Shown: positions 35,601-45,408, numbered from the stretch's first letter. The stretch is DNA of 64,000 nucleotides from CAWUFC02 sp963921335 (GCA_963921335.3 CAWUFC020000002.1:1488001-1552000), one strand, 5' to 3'. Notes: a model not told the origin generated them from the letters alone. Translations and numbers: made by a program.

Positions 35601-36386
35601 TCACTCCTGATTAAATATGGGTTCCCGTTTTTCGATAAATGCCATAATGCCCTCTCGCGCATCGGCGGTACCCATATTATCCAGCACCGCCTTCCGCTCG
35701 GCTGCCAGTAGCTGTGGCAGGGTTTTATCCTCGCAACCCACAATCACTTCAAGGATACTGCGCACCGCTCCCGCGGGCTGCGCCGCAAGTTCGTGTGCCA
35801 ACGCTATCGCCTTCTGCTTGAGCTCGGCTAGGGGCCATACTTCATGCACCAACCCGATACGCAGGGCTTCTGGGCCACTGATTTTCTTGCCGCGCAGAAT
35901 CATATCGAGGGTATGGTCCCTGCCCACACAGTGACTGAGTCGCGCGCTGCCGCCCCAGGCGGGTACGGAGCCAAGATCCATTTCAGGCAAACCGATACTG
36001 GCACCCTCTTCTGCTGCCAGGCGAAAGTGACACCCAAGAGGCATCTCCAGCCCTCCCCCAAGGCAATGACCGAACAGCGTGGCTATCCAGGGTTTCCCCA
36101 TGTTCTCTATGGCTGCAATGACTTTCAGCCGTTGGTCGAACAGGGCCTCAGGACTACCCTTTTCCTGAATACCTTCCGGTAGTTGCTTGAGGTTCATACC
36201 TACCGAGAAGTTGCTGTCTCCCTCGCCGGTCAGCACCACTGCCCGGATACTGCTGTCATTGGCTATCTCCTCAACCTTCTGCTCCAGTTGGTCGATGAAT
36301 GCCAGCGTCATTCGATTCCAGGGAGCATCGTTGATGGATACGATGGCGACGGGGCCATCGCGTTCGAACAAGAAGGGTTCTGACAT
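35601..36386 (-). CDS. Enoyl-CoA hydratase/isomerase family protein
   Basis: From ATG 36386 the protein has 261 residues; an in-frame ATG at 36419 would add 11 residues but overlaps a repeat motif. The crotonase fold is shown by VVLTGEGDSNFSVGMNL and the oxyanion segment GHCLGGGLEMPLGC, followed by LPEMDLGSVPAWGG. It acts on acyl-CoA esters. It is paired with the YegS gene downstream. Confidence 0.88.
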   Translation of the reverse strand: MSEPFLFERDGPVAIVSINDAPWNRMTLAFIDQLEQKVEEIANDSSIRAVVLTGEGDSNFSVGMNLKQLPEGIQEKGSPEALFDQRLKVIAAIENMGKPWIATLFGHCLGGGLEMPLGCHFRLAAEEGASIGLPEMDLGSVPAWGGSARLSHCVGRDHTLDMILRGKKISGPEALRIGLVHEVWPLAELKQKAIALAHELAAQPAGAVRSILEVIVGCEDKTLPQLLAAERKAVLDNMGTADAREGIMAFIEKREPIFNQE

Positions 36387-36401
36387 AAGGCCGCTCAAAT
36401 C

Positions 36402-36420
36402 AATGGGGTCAGACTCCATT
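36402..36420. repeat. Small inverted repeat AATGGGGTC...CTCCATT
   Basis: AATGGGG and CTCCATT flank TCAGA, giving a hairpin with one mismatch. It resembles the GGGGTCAGAC sequences found in other gaps of this window and lies just upstream of the hydratase gene. Confidence 0.45.
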
Positions 36421-36484
36421 GAAAAGCACAGGCATTGGTCAATGCAAGTCTACAGGGTGTATTGATCCCGCAGAGGGGGTAGCC

Positions 36485-37792
36485 TCAGAGCCAGCGATGC
36501 AGCAGCTCGTGCACGTCCACCCGCGCCTTCATTCGGGACGCCAGCATAAACATGCCCGCTACCTTGCGGTGAAAGAAAATCGCGTCTGCGGGCGGCGCCG
36601 ACCAGAACTCTTTGTAGTTCTGGATATCCTCTGCGTACTCCATCATCTGGGCAGGAATCGTGGTTTTGCCAAAATCATAGGGACCCGGTTCCAGCACGCC
36701 TTCCATGATGATGCTCAAAATCTCCTCGACCAGTGCCCGGTAGTCATCATTGGCATCGGGATGCATATATCCCAGTTTCTCTGCGGCTGCATGAAAACGC
36801 TTACTGTCACCCTTGAGCGCGGCCTTCACGAGGCGCTTGTAGTCATTGACGAAGCCCGCCTTAAAGGAACGCGTGGCACCAAAGTCGAGCAGTACGATGC
36901 GACCACTGTCTTCCTGATAGCGGTAGTTGGCAAAGTTGGGGTCGGTTTGCATGGTGCGCCATTCAAAGAACTCTCGCAGCATCAGCTCAATCAAAGAACT
37001 CATGAGACGATCGCGATCGGCCTGGGGCAGGTTCTCTATCACTTCAATGGGCGAGGCCTCCACAAAAGACATCACCAGCACATTCTCGCGACTGAGTTCA
37101 GGCATCACTCGAGGCAGCAGAAAGCGATCATCGCCGTCCAGGGCCTCCTGGAAAGTGCCAAGATGCTCGGCTTCCAGCAGGTAGTTGGCCTCATCCTTCA
37201 GTTGAATTTTGGCTTCCTTAAGTATCGGCTTGATGTCGATACCCTCAGGCAACTGCCCTGACATACGCAGCAGCGTGGAAATATTATCCACATCGCTGTC
37301 GATACTTTGTGCCACACCCGGGTACTGAATTTTCAGTGCTACCTCTTCACCATCGGGCGAGTAAGCCCGATGCACCTGGCCAATTGAGGCCGCTGCCACC
37401 GGGGTAAAATTGAAGCCATACCAGATGTCCTGCCAGTCTTCGCCGTAGGCATTCTCCATCGCCTCATCCAACTGCGCGGCGGGCATCCACATCGCATCCT
37501 GACGCAGGCGCGCCAAAATATCAGCCAGCTCTTTGGGCAAGATATCGCCCCCTTCCATAGACAGCATCTGCCCCATTTTCATGGCGGCGCCGCGCATCTT
37601 GGACAACTCTTTTGTCAGGCGCTTGGCGTTGGCCGGTGTGAGCAACATATCGCGGGCATTTAGCTTTTCGCCGTCGCGTATACGCCGGCCACCCTCGGCG
37701 ACCATGCCACCGGCAATTCCTCCGGCAATTTTGACCATGCGGCCGAATCGTCCCACCCGACTGGTAGGTACTGCCGCTTCCTTTTTAGCCAT
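36485..37792 (-). CDS. ABC1/AarF (UbiB-like) atypical kinase
   Basis: The 435-residue protein has the KxGQ motif (MKMGQMLSMEG), the alanine-rich loop AAASIGQVHRAY in place of the P-loop, the invariant Lys in VALKIQYPG and the DFG-like LLDFGATR. ABC1 proteins support ubiquinone synthesis or lipid homeostasis. The start overlaps the stop of the preceding ABC1 gene (TAATG), so the two are coupled. Confidence 0.9.
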   Translation of the reverse strand: MAKKEAAVPTSRVGRFGRMVKIAGGIAGGMVAEGGRRIRDGEKLNARDMLLTPANAKRLTKELSKMRGAAMKMGQMLSMEGGDILPKELADILARLRQDAMWMPAAQLDEAMENAYGEDWQDIWYGFNFTPVAAASIGQVHRAYSPDGEEVALKIQYPGVAQSIDSDVDNISTLLRMSGQLPEGIDIKPILKEAKIQLKDEANYLLEAEHLGTFQEALDGDDRFLLPRVMPELSRENVLVMSFVEASPIEVIENLPQADRDRLMSSLIELMLREFFEWRTMQTDPNFANYRYQEDSGRIVLLDFGATRSFKAGFVNDYKRLVKAALKGDSKRFHAAAEKLGYMHPDANDDYRALVEEILSIIMEGVLEPGPYDFGKTTIPAQMMEYAEDIQNYKEFWSAPPADAIFFHRKVAGMFMLASRMKARVDVHELLHRWL

Positions 37793-39183
37793 TACACATC
37801 TCCTTCCCGCTCACGCCAGCGCGCGATATGGGCCGCCACGGCGTCGTGGCCATTGAACTCTGCTCCCAGCACAGAGATAAACGTAAATACGCCGGTCAAC
37901 TTGCGGGCGATGACCGCAAACTCCCGACTGGGAATATCAAAATGTGGTGACACCGCATTGGCGGCCGCCTTCTTGCCAGCACGCTGCATCAGGCGCGACT
38001 CACCCCAGCGGTATTCGCCTTTTCGGTTCAACACCTCTGCAGGCAGGTTTTCAGGCGCACGCAATGGTTCCAGCAAATGCATGCAAAAATCGGTAAACAG
38101 GTCGCGGGCCTGCTGTGAGCTGTTGGGGCGAAGACAGCCCAGTCCGATCAGGGTCTGCACCAGTGCCTCGGTGTCATCATCAAAACCTGCGGCTATGGCG
38201 CAACGGAGATGATGCTGAAACGCTTCGCTGCAATCGAGCATGGAACCAAAATCCAGCAGCGCCAGCCGGTCCGTTTCGCCGCTACCTCGGGGAGCCACCT
38301 GAACCAGGTAATTGCCAAAATTCGGATCGCTTTGCAGCACACCCCAGTCGTACAACTCGTAGAAAAACAAATCCAGCATGGCTTTAGCCAGGGCATTGCG
38401 ACGCGCCTTGCCGAGCTTTAGTACTGCTGAATCATTCACCATCAAACCGGGTACGTACTCCAGCGCGAGCACGCCGCCATTGCTGTAGCGGCGATACAGA
38501 CGAGGCACGCGAAGGCCGGCACCGGCTTCACCCAAGGCCTCAACCTGCTCGGCGACATGTAGACAAAAATCCGCCTCACGCTGGTAATCGATTTCGTGAT
38601 GCAGGTATTCGCGCATCGATTCCAGCCAGCTATCCAAATCCCTGCCCGCTTTGACCCAGCGTGCCATGCGCAGCATGCGTACGACATGGTCAAAGTCCTC
38701 GTCGATCACATCGGCCAGGCCCGGGTACTGCACCTTCAGGCAGATCTGCTCACCGGTCTTGCTCACCCGGGCGCGATGCACCTGAGCCAGGGAAGCCGCA
38801 GCAATAGGCTGTTGCTCGATCTCCAGTTCGGCAAAACGGCGACCCAAATCGCGCTTTAGGGCCGGCTCAATCGCAGACCAGGTCAATGGTTTGGTATTGG
38901 ATTCCAGATCGTGGAGAGCTTCCGTTAACACCGGGGGTAGAAAGTGCTCCCCAAACATGGCCATCATCTGGCCAATTTTCACGTATGTCCCCTTAAGCTT
39001 GCCCAGCTTGCGCACAAAGCGCCGGGCTTCACGGCGGGCAAAATCAGAACTGTCATCGCGACCTGTCAGCCCCTGCCAGGCATTGTCTACTGCCAGCACG
39101 CCACCCGCGCGCAAACCCGCGAGGGATGCGCTCAGGCTGCGCGGTATTCCGCGTCGCTTCAGGCTGTGACTTTTGCCTGACAT
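37792..39183 (-). CDS. Second ABC1/AarF atypical kinase
   Basis: The start is ATG 39183, giving 463 residues; the longer open frame up to 39849 runs antisense to an SDR gene and is not used. It has YVKIGQMMAM (KxGQ), AAASLAQVHRARV, CLKVQYPGLADV, EYVPGLMV and LALLDFGSMLD. Sequence is clearly diverged from its coupled neighbour, so this is an old duplication with probably different substrates. Confidence 0.88.
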   Translation of the reverse strand: MSGKSHSLKRRGIPRSLSASLAGLRAGGVLAVDNAWQGLTGRDDSSDFARREARRFVRKLGKLKGTYVKIGQMMAMFGEHFLPPVLTEALHDLESNTKPLTWSAIEPALKRDLGRRFAELEIEQQPIAAASLAQVHRARVSKTGEQICLKVQYPGLADVIDEDFDHVVRMLRMARWVKAGRDLDSWLESMREYLHHEIDYQREADFCLHVAEQVEALGEAGAGLRVPRLYRRYSNGGVLALEYVPGLMVNDSAVLKLGKARRNALAKAMLDLFFYELYDWGVLQSDPNFGNYLVQVAPRGSGETDRLALLDFGSMLDCSEAFQHHLRCAIAAGFDDDTEALVQTLIGLGCLRPNSSQQARDLFTDFCMHLLEPLRAPENLPAEVLNRKGEYRWGESRLMQRAGKKAAANAVSPHFDIPSREFAVIARKLTGVFTFISVLGAEFNGHDAVAAHIARWREREGDV

Positions 39184-39300
39184 TCTCAAACTTGCTCCTT
39201 TCAACTGGTTCATACTATAAACCAGCTGCTGGCCCCAGTATGGGCGGAAGCGCCAAATCATTGACCACAGACGACAACACACCATAACAAGGACTGCACA

Positions 39301-40125
39301 ATGACCCATCCTGCAATTCAGGCCAACAATGTGGCCGTTATCACGGGTGCCGCCGACGGCATCGGACTGGCAGCCGCGCAAACCTTTGCCAGCCGTGGCA
39401 TGAAAGTCGTCATGGCTGACATCGACGCAGACAAACTCAAAGCAGCTGCCGCCAGCGTCGAGGGCGGCATGGCAGTACCTACCGATGTGGCACAGTTGCC
39501 GCAGGTAGAGGACCTGCGTGAAGCCGCGATCAGCGCCTATGGTCGGGTTGATGTACTGATGAACAACGCCGGCACCGGCGTGCCCGCGACCAGCTGGACC
39601 GGGTACGAGGGCTGGCAGAAGACCTTGAACGTCAATCTGTGGGGTGTCATCAATGGTTGCCACAGCTTTATTCCTACCATGCTGCAACAGAATGCGCCGG
39701 GGCTGGTGATCAATACCGGCTCCAAGCAGGGCATCACCTGCCCCCCAGGGGCACCGGCGTATAACGTCAGCAAGGCAGCGATCAAAGCCACCACTGAGGC
39801 GCTGCAACACGAATTCCGCAATACCGAGGACTGCCAGCTCAGCGCTCACCTGTTGGTGCCTGGTTTTACTTACACCGGCATGATGCGCTCATTTCTGCCT
39901 GAAAAGCCCGACGGCGCCTGGGACTCACAGCAGGTGGTCGACTTCATGCTGGCAGGCATCGAACAGGGTGACTTCTATATTCTTTGCCCCGACAACGACG
40001 TCACAAGAGAGATGGACAACAAGCGGATGCAATGGGCCATGGCAGATCTGATAGAGAACCGGCCACCCTTATCGCGCTGGCACCCGGATTATGCAGCCGC
40101 CTTTGAAGCTTTCATGAACGAGTAA
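39301..40125 (+). CDS. SDR-family oxidoreductase
   Basis: The 274-residue classical SDR has ITGAADGIGLAAAQTF (cofactor loop), the acidic end MADIDADK that favours NAD, NNAG at about residue 88, NTGSKQG and YNVSK (YxxxK). It is divergent from the ABC1 pair. It is followed after 2 bp by the LigB-type dioxygenase gene, so the two probably act in one aromatic or related catabolic step; that link is inferred from context. Confidence 0.9.
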   Translation: MTHPAIQANNVAVITGAADGIGLAAAQTFASRGMKVVMADIDADKLKAAAASVEGGMAVPTDVAQLPQVEDLREAAISAYGRVDVLMNNAGTGVPATSWTGYEGWQKTLNVNLWGVINGCHSFIPTMLQQNAPGLVINTGSKQGITCPPGAPAYNVSKAAIKATTEALQHEFRNTEDCQLSAHLLVPGFTYTGMMRSFLPEKPDGAWDSQQVVDFMLAGIEQGDFYILCPDNDVTREMDNKRMQWAMADLIENRPPLSRWHPDYAAAFEAFMNE

Positions 40126-40127
40126 GC

Positions 40128-40925
40128 ATGCAGCCGACGCTTTACATTCCCCATGGCGGCGGCCCCTGCTTCTTTATGGAGTGGACCATGGGGCCACCCG
40201 ACCTCTGGAACAAGATGCAAAAATGGCTGGAATCACTGGCCAGCACATTTGAGGAGAAGCCTACAGCGCTATTGGTCATATCAGCCCACTGGGAGGAAGC
40301 AGAGTTTACGACCACAGCTGCGGCACAACCCGAGCTGATCTATGACTATTACGGCTTTCCCGAGCATACCTATGAGCTTCAGTACCCCGCAGCCGGTCTG
40401 CCATCTCTGGCAGAGGATGTCGTGCAACGCTTGCAGCTGGCGGGCCTCGAAGCCAACACCGATTTGAATCGCGGCTTTGACCACGGCAGTTTTATACCGC
40501 TCAAGCTGATTTACCCGGATGCCGACATACCGCTGGTGCAGCTGTCCCTGCAAACCGGACTCGATCCCTCCGCTCATCTGGCGGCGGGGCGGGCACTGAC
40601 AGAGTTGCGCGAGCAGGGCGTACTCATCATTGGCAGCGGCATGAGTTTTCACAATATGGAAGCGGCCCGATTCCCCGATTCAGCGGAGGCCTCCGAAAGC
40701 TTCGACGGCTGGCTGCAAGCAACCTGCAGCGCCCCGGGCAGCGAGCGCGAAAAAAGACTCATCGATTGGGAGCAGGCACCACGCGGACGTTTCTCTCACC
40801 CCCGGGAGGAGCACCTACTACCGCTAATGGTCTGTGCGGGTGCCGCCGGCAATGAAGCTGGTCGATGCGTTTACCGGGACTCGCTCGGTGGCAATATCGT
40901 CTCTGCCTTCCGCTTTGGCGGTTGA
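40128..40925 (+). CDS. LigB/DODA-type extradiol dioxygenase
   Basis: The 265-residue protein has the metal-site pattern of class III extradiol dioxygenases: IPHGGGPCFF (His), ISAHWEE (His), GFDHGSFIPL and HPREEHLLPL. Such enzymes open catechol-type rings using non-haem iron, or zinc in DODA. It lies 2 bp after an SDR gene. Confidence 0.9.
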   Translation: MQPTLYIPHGGGPCFFMEWTMGPPDLWNKMQKWLESLASTFEEKPTALLVISAHWEEAEFTTTAAAQPELIYDYYGFPEHTYELQYPAAGLPSLAEDVVQRLQLAGLEANTDLNRGFDHGSFIPLKLIYPDADIPLVQLSLQTGLDPSAHLAAGRALTELREQGVLIIGSGMSFHNMEAARFPDSAEASESFDGWLQATCSAPGSEREKRLIDWEQAPRGRFSHPREEHLLPLMVCAGAAGNEAGRCVYRDSLGGNIVSAFRFGG

Positions 40926-41012
40926 GCCTGGCTACAATATTTGAGGTATTGGCGGGCCACCCTGCCCTGACTGTATAGTGTCATTTTGCCCTCGCTTTAA
41001 AGCCCATCCAGA

Positions 41013-42356
41013 ATGAAGACTATGCCTGCACCTGACATCAACACGCCCCAAACTGAAACGACCACCATGACTGGCCTTGGCCGGCTGGTTGGATCTGTCG
41101 TCGACGCTGGGCGCGATATCCTGGCGAAGCGCCGCCAGAGTGCGGCAGGCAAGGAGTCCAGCGACCTGGTCACCCAGTGCAAACAGCTTCTGGAACATCG
41201 GGGCGAAGCGTCCGGTCTGGCCCTGGCGGCTGAGATTATCGACACTTATTCGGCGCTTGATGAGTCCCATCGCCTCAGTTTCTTCCAGGCCCTCGCCACC
41301 GAATTCGAGGTGAATAGTGATGAAATCATTGAGGCGGCGGAGCAGTACAAAACCAGTCCTGACCACGACAAGCTGAGTGCGATTGCCAAGGCCGCCGAGG
41401 CTCCCCGGGTAAGACTATTCCGGCGCATGAACATGGCCCCCGGTGGCACCTCAGTATTGGTCAAGCTGCGTGGACACCTGCTGCCGTTGCTGAAAGAGCA
41501 CCCCGAGTTTAAGGCCATCGATGCCGACCTGAAGCACCAGTTTGTATCCTGGTTTAACAAGGGCTTCCTGGAAATGCGCGCCATCGACTGGCGCTCACCA
41601 GCCATGGTGCTGGAGAAGATTATTGATTACGAGGCCGTGCACGAGATCGGTGGCTGGGATGATCTGCGCTCACGCCTTGGCGACGACCGACTCTGCTTTG
41701 CCTTTTTTCATCCTGCCATGCCCGACGATCCACTGGTGTTTGTTGAGATCGCGCTGACCCGGGGCATCGCCGACAGTATTGCACCACTGCTTGAGCAGAA
41801 TCGCGACCCCGAAGAGCACGCCGAATTTGATACGGTAATCTTTTACTCAATCAGTAATTGTCATCCCGGCCTGGCCGGCGTCTCCTTTGGCAACTTCCTG
41901 ATCAAACAGGTGGTACAGGAGATTCGCAAAGACCACGAGCAGGTAAAGACCTTCGTCACGCTGTCACCCGTACCAGGCTTTCGCCGCTGGCTGGCCAAGG
42001 CCAACCTTCGCGAACTGGTGGAAGACGAAAGCCTGCATGACAAACTCCGAGCTGAGTTGGGCGGCGTGGTAGAGAGCGAGGTACGCGATGAGTTACTGCG
42101 CCTGTGCGTACACTATCTGGTCAACGAAAAGTCCCGCGGTCTGGCGGCTGACCCGGTGGCCCGCTTTCACCTGGGTAACGGCGCCAGGCTTCATCGCATC
42201 AACTGGGCCGCTGACCTCAGCCCCAAGGGCAAGAAGCAATCTGCCGGCATCATGGTGAATTACCTTTACGACCTGCGCAAAATCGAGATTAACCATGATG
42301 CCTACTTCGACCAGGGCGAGATTGCAGTGTCCAGGTCTGTCACCAAATTGCTCTAG
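41013..42356 (+). CDS. Malonyl-CoA decarboxylase
   Basis: The 447-residue protein matches malonyl-CoA decarboxylase in length and motifs: the helical N-terminal domain, then AIDWRSPAMVLEKIIDYEAVH, the GNAT-like segment SISNCHPGLAGVSFGNFL, LSPVPGFRRWL and FHLGNGARLHRINW. It converts malonyl-CoA to acetyl-CoA and CO2. The start may be ATG 41013 or 41022. An enoyl-CoA hydratase gene follows after 9 bp, suggesting a CoA-ester catabolic unit. Confidence 0.92.
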   Translation: MKTMPAPDINTPQTETTTMTGLGRLVGSVVDAGRDILAKRRQSAAGKESSDLVTQCKQLLEHRGEASGLALAAEIIDTYSALDESHRLSFFQALATEFEVNSDEIIEAAEQYKTSPDHDKLSAIAKAAEAPRVRLFRRMNMAPGGTSVLVKLRGHLLPLLKEHPEFKAIDADLKHQFVSWFNKGFLEMRAIDWRSPAMVLEKIIDYEAVHEIGGWDDLRSRLGDDRLCFAFFHPAMPDDPLVFVEIALTRGIADSIAPLLEQNRDPEEHAEFDTVIFYSISNCHPGLAGVSFGNFLIKQVVQEIRKDHEQVKTFVTLSPVPGFRRWLAKANLRELVEDESLHDKLRAELGGVVESEVRDELLRLCVHYLVNEKSRGLAADPVARFHLGNGARLHRINWAADLSPKGKKQSAGIMVNYLYDLRKIEINHDAYFDQGEIAVSRSVTKLL

Positions 42357-42365
42357 GAGCCGGTA

Positions 42366-43172
42366 ATGACGGATACAAGAGATTGGCAGCATCTGGAACT
42401 GGAACGACAGCAGCGCGTGCTGACCGTGCGCTTTAAGTCAGGCAACAGCGTTAACAGCCTGAACCACGCGCTGATGCGCGAACTGACCCAGCTGGCTGTA
42501 GACCTGCAGCAAGACAGTGAACTCAGCGCCATCATTCTCACCGGCACGGACAGCACCTTCAGCGCCGGCATGGACCTGCGCGATCCAGAAACCGCCAACC
42601 TCAAGCAAATGACACTGGCGGAGCGACGCACCCTGCTGAAGGTGGGTCCGACCCTATGTGAAGCCTGGGAAAAACTCGAGCCTGTAACCATCTGTGCCAT
42701 CGAGGGCTGGTGTATCGGCGGCGGTGCCGCATTGGCCGTATCCTGCGATTGGAGAGTGGCAGCCAGCGATGCGTCTTTCTATGTGCCTGAACTCAAACTG
42801 GGGATGAATATGAGCTGGCAGAGTGTGCCACGCTTTGTGAACCTGATCGGCCCAGCGCGCACCAAACAGTTACTGATTCTTGCAGAACCATTAGCGGCCG
42901 AAGAAGCACTGCAATGGGGCCTTTGTGACTATGTCACCGAACCAGGCAAAAGCCTGGAAAGTGCCACAGAGATTGCAAGTAAAGTGGCTGCCATGCCACC
43001 CATACCGGTGCGCATGGCCAAACGGGGCATCAATCAGTCTGCCAATGCGCTCAACCAGGCCACCAGTTTTATGGATGCTGACCAGTTCCTGCTGGCCCAG
43101 CACAGTGAGGACGCTACAGAGGGCGCGCGTGCGTTCCTGGAAAAGAGAGATCCTGATTTCAAAGGCAACTAA
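42366..43172 (+). CDS. Enoyl-CoA hydratase/isomerase family protein
   Basis: The 268-residue crotonase-fold protein has IILTGTDSTFSAGMDLRD and the oxyanion segment EGWCIGGGAALAVSCDWR, followed by VPELKLGMNMSWQSVPR. It is downstream of and probably co-transcribed with malonyl-CoA decarboxylase. The exact acyl-CoA is unknown; the crotonase family also includes methylmalonyl-CoA decarboxylases and hydrolases. Confidence 0.88.
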   Translation: MTDTRDWQHLELERQQRVLTVRFKSGNSVNSLNHALMRELTQLAVDLQQDSELSAIILTGTDSTFSAGMDLRDPETANLKQMTLAERRTLLKVGPTLCEAWEKLEPVTICAIEGWCIGGGAALAVSCDWRVAASDASFYVPELKLGMNMSWQSVPRFVNLIGPARTKQLLILAEPLAAEEALQWGLCDYVTEPGKSLESATEIASKVAAMPPIPVRMAKRGINQSANALNQATSFMDADQFLLAQHSEDATEGARAFLEKRDPDFKGN

Positions 43173-43190
43173 GCGAGGCTGTCGCTTAGT
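43168..43190. terminator. Perfect 9-bp hairpin spanning two convergent stop codons
   Basis: ACTAAGCGA (43168-43176) pairs with TCGCTTAGT (43182-43190) around a GGCTG loop. It covers the TAA of the hydratase gene (43170-43172) and the TAA of the opposing DUF2452 gene (43186-43188). There is no T-run on either side, so termination efficiency is unclear. Confidence 0.5.
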
Positions 43191-43737
43191 CTGCAGCGCC
43201 CGTGCTTAACTGCTCCAGTTGCAGCACCTCGGACTCGGTCAGCAGGTTCATAGAAGCGTCCAGGGATGCCGACAAGGCACTGGCCAGTACTCGCTGGTAG
43301 TAAGGCAGCTGCGCCACATAGAAAGGCAGGCTGGATTTAAGAGAGCCTGCCTCACGCACACTCTCTACCAGGGCCTGGCGGTGCCCGTTCAATGCCCGCA
43401 TCAGCTCAGGATCGGACAGGGCATCCTCGCCGAGTTCGACCCGCCAGCTGGCATCGGGCTGCAGCTCGCAAACCGCAGCAAATATTACTGAATCCCGCGG
43501 ACCCCACTCCTTTGGTGCAATCATCGACAGCTGCCACTGACCCTCGCGCAAGTACAGGTAATAGGGCTTGCCAGGCACCGGCCGGAACTGAAATACCGCG
43601 CCCAGCACCAGGGTTGAAGCCAGCAGCTCTTCAACCAGCCGGACCGGCGATTTAGCCACCACTTCGCCGCCGCGCCCCCAGCCGAGGTCGACCAGTAGCG
43701 GCAAATGTCCTTTCCCCTGTGGGTTGGCGGGCGTCAC
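43186..43737 (-). CDS. DUF2452 family protein
   Basis: The frame is open to 43797, but the only initiators are TTG 43797 and GTG 43737; I favour GTG 43737 (AGGA upstream), which begins TPANPQGKGHLPLLVDLG as in DUF2452 proteins. Other family-like parts are FQFRPVPGKPYYLYLREGQW and SMIAPKEWG, then CELQPDASW. About 183 residues, cytoplasmic. The start is uncertain and the function unknown. Confidence 0.65.
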   Translation of the reverse strand: MTPANPQGKGHLPLLVDLGWGRGGEVVAKSPVRLVEELLASTLVLGAVFQFRPVPGKPYYLYLREGQWQLSMIAPKEWGPRDSVIFAAVCELQPDASWRVELGEDALSDPELMRALNGHRQALVESVREAGSLKSSLPFYVAQLPYYQRVLASALSASLDASMNLLTESEVLQLEQLSTGAAD

Positions 43738-43841
43738 AAACTCGAGTCCTGTTGGTTTACTAGCACTAGCTACGGATACCGCAAAAGATCCGATCAATGC
43801 AAGGCGACGTAGGACTCATAAAACACAAGGCAGGTCCTGTT

Positions 43842-44576
43842 ATGCGTCTTCCAGTACGACACCCAACCCCTCCCGCTTCTCCACCGCCCAGCCGCCTGAG
43901 CTCGCGCAATTTGCTAATGGAGATCGGCGGTATCCGCGATGTGATGCGCATGAGTCGCTACGCATTCCGACCACCTGCAAATAACGACCTGCGTGGTTTG
44001 AATGTCATCCTGATTCCGGGATGGCAGGCGCCGGAGGCCAGCATGGAGCCGATCAGGCGCTATCTCAAGCGGCTGGGCGCCAATGCACAGCACTGGGGCC
44101 TGGGCACCAACCGCGGCCAACCGGAAATGGATCGCGACCTCCTGCTGGACCGTATTGAACAGATGCGCTCCGATATGACCGGCCCGCTGGTCTTGCTGGG
44201 CTGGAGTCTGGGTGGTGTGATCGCCCGAGAAATCGCGAGGGAGGCGCCCGAACTCATAGAGCGCGTCATCACCTTTGGCACTCCGGTCATTGGTGGACCC
44301 AGTTACACCGCAGCAGCTGGCGCTTTTGGCGATGCCGAGTGCGAGCGCATCACCGAGCTGTCGCAACAGCTGGACGCCGAGCAACCTATCGAAGTACCTC
44401 TGAGCCTGATCTTTACCCGCAGGGATGGGGTCGTGTCCTGGCCAGCCTGTATCGACCGCAACAGCCCCGATGTCACTCACTTTGAGGTGGGTTCTACCCA
44501 TCTATCGATGGGGATTGACCCTGACGTTTGGCAAATTATTGCCAGCGAGATGGCCCTCTGTCACAGCGATGCCTGA
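43842..44576 (+). CDS. Alpha/beta hydrolase
   Basis: From ATG 43842 the protein has 244 residues (ATG 43797 is an alternative). It has VILIPGWQAPEASMEPI, the nucleophile elbow GWSLGG (Ser), ITFGTPVIGG and the terminal His in STHLSMGID. A lipase- or esterase-type serine hydrolase is likely; RSDM-like surface details do not identify the substrate. The stop overlaps the start of nei by 8 bp. Confidence 0.82.
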   Translation: MRLPVRHPTPPASPPPSRLSSRNLLMEIGGIRDVMRMSRYAFRPPANNDLRGLNVILIPGWQAPEASMEPIRRYLKRLGANAQHWGLGTNRGQPEMDRDLLLDRIEQMRSDMTGPLVLLGWSLGGVIAREIAREAPELIERVITFGTPVIGGPSYTAAAGAFGDAECERITELSQQLDAEQPIEVPLSLIFTRRDGVVSWPACIDRNSPDVTHFEVGSTHLSMGIDPDVWQIIASEMALCHSDA

Positions 44577-45396
44577 AGGCCCGGAAATCAGGCGAGCCGC
44601 TGACAAGCTCGCTGATGTGCTGCTTGGGCAAAACATTGTCAAAGTGCGATTCGGTATTCCAAAGCTCAGGCGCTATGCGCGCCCACTGCAGGGGCACAAC
44701 ATCAGCGCCATCGAGACACGGGGTAAGGCGCTGCTGACACACTTTGATCACGGCCAGACCGTGTACAGCCACAATCAGCTCTACGGAGTGTGGCGCACTG
44801 TAAAGGGTCACAAGTTGCCGAAGAGCAGTCGCTCACTGAGATTGCTGCTGCAAACGCCCACCCATATCGCCATTCTCTACAGCGCATCAGACATCAGTGT
44901 GTGGCCGAGCGAAGAGATAGAAGAACATCCCTTTCTGAAGCGTATCGGCCCGGACATCATGAACCCGGAGCTGGCCTGGAGGGATGTGGCCGCACGGCTG
45001 CAGGACGAACGATTCATCAAGCGTGAACTGTGCGCACTCTATCTCGACCAGGCCTTCCTGGCTGGCAACGGCAACTACCTGCGCTCAGAAGTCCTGTTTG
45101 ATGCCGGCATTCATCCGCGCAGCAAGCCGCAGCAGCTAACCCGCGCAGAGCTGGGCAAGCTGGCACGCAGTACCCTGCAAATCAGTCAACGCAGCTACCA
45201 AACCGGCGGCATTACGCTGGCACCCCGACTGGCGGGTCAATTGCAAAAACAAGGGCTGTCTCGAGAATGGCGCCGTTTTTATGTCTTTGGGCGAACGGGT
45301 GAACCCTGCTATCGCTGCGGCACGGCCATACAGCGCAGTGAGACCAATACACGCAGACTGTATCACTGCCCCAGCTGCCAGCCCGGCCAAACCTGA
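44569..45396 (+). CDS. nei: Endonuclease VIII-type DNA glycosylase (Nei)
   Basis: From ATG 44569 the protein has 275 residues and begins MPEGPEIRRAADKL, where Pro2 and Glu3 are the catalytic residues of the Fpg/Nei family. The helix-two-turn-helix has GNGNYLRSEVLFDAGIHP, and the zinc finger has CxxC-x16-CxxC at the end (CYRCG...CPSCQ). It removes oxidised pyrimidines and cleaves the abasic site. It overlaps the hydrolase gene by 8 bp and precedes cho. Confidence 0.95.
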   Translation: MPEGPEIRRAADKLADVLLGQNIVKVRFGIPKLRRYARPLQGHNISAIETRGKALLTHFDHGQTVYSHNQLYGVWRTVKGHKLPKSSRSLRLLLQTPTHIAILYSASDISVWPSEEIEEHPFLKRIGPDIMNPELAWRDVAARLQDERFIKRELCALYLDQAFLAGNGNYLRSEVLFDAGIHPRSKPQQLTRAELGKLARSTLQISQRSYQTGGITLAPRLAGQLQKQGLSREWRRFYVFGRTGEPCYRCGTAIQRSETNTRRLYHCPSCQPGQT

Positions 45397-45408
45397 TCCA
45401 TTGTTGTT

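Noticed and set aside
39184..39849. N-terminal extension of the second ABC1 gene to 685 residues
   Set aside because: The extra part is antisense to the SDR at 39301 and unlike any ABC1 N-terminus; ATG 39183 gives the usual length.
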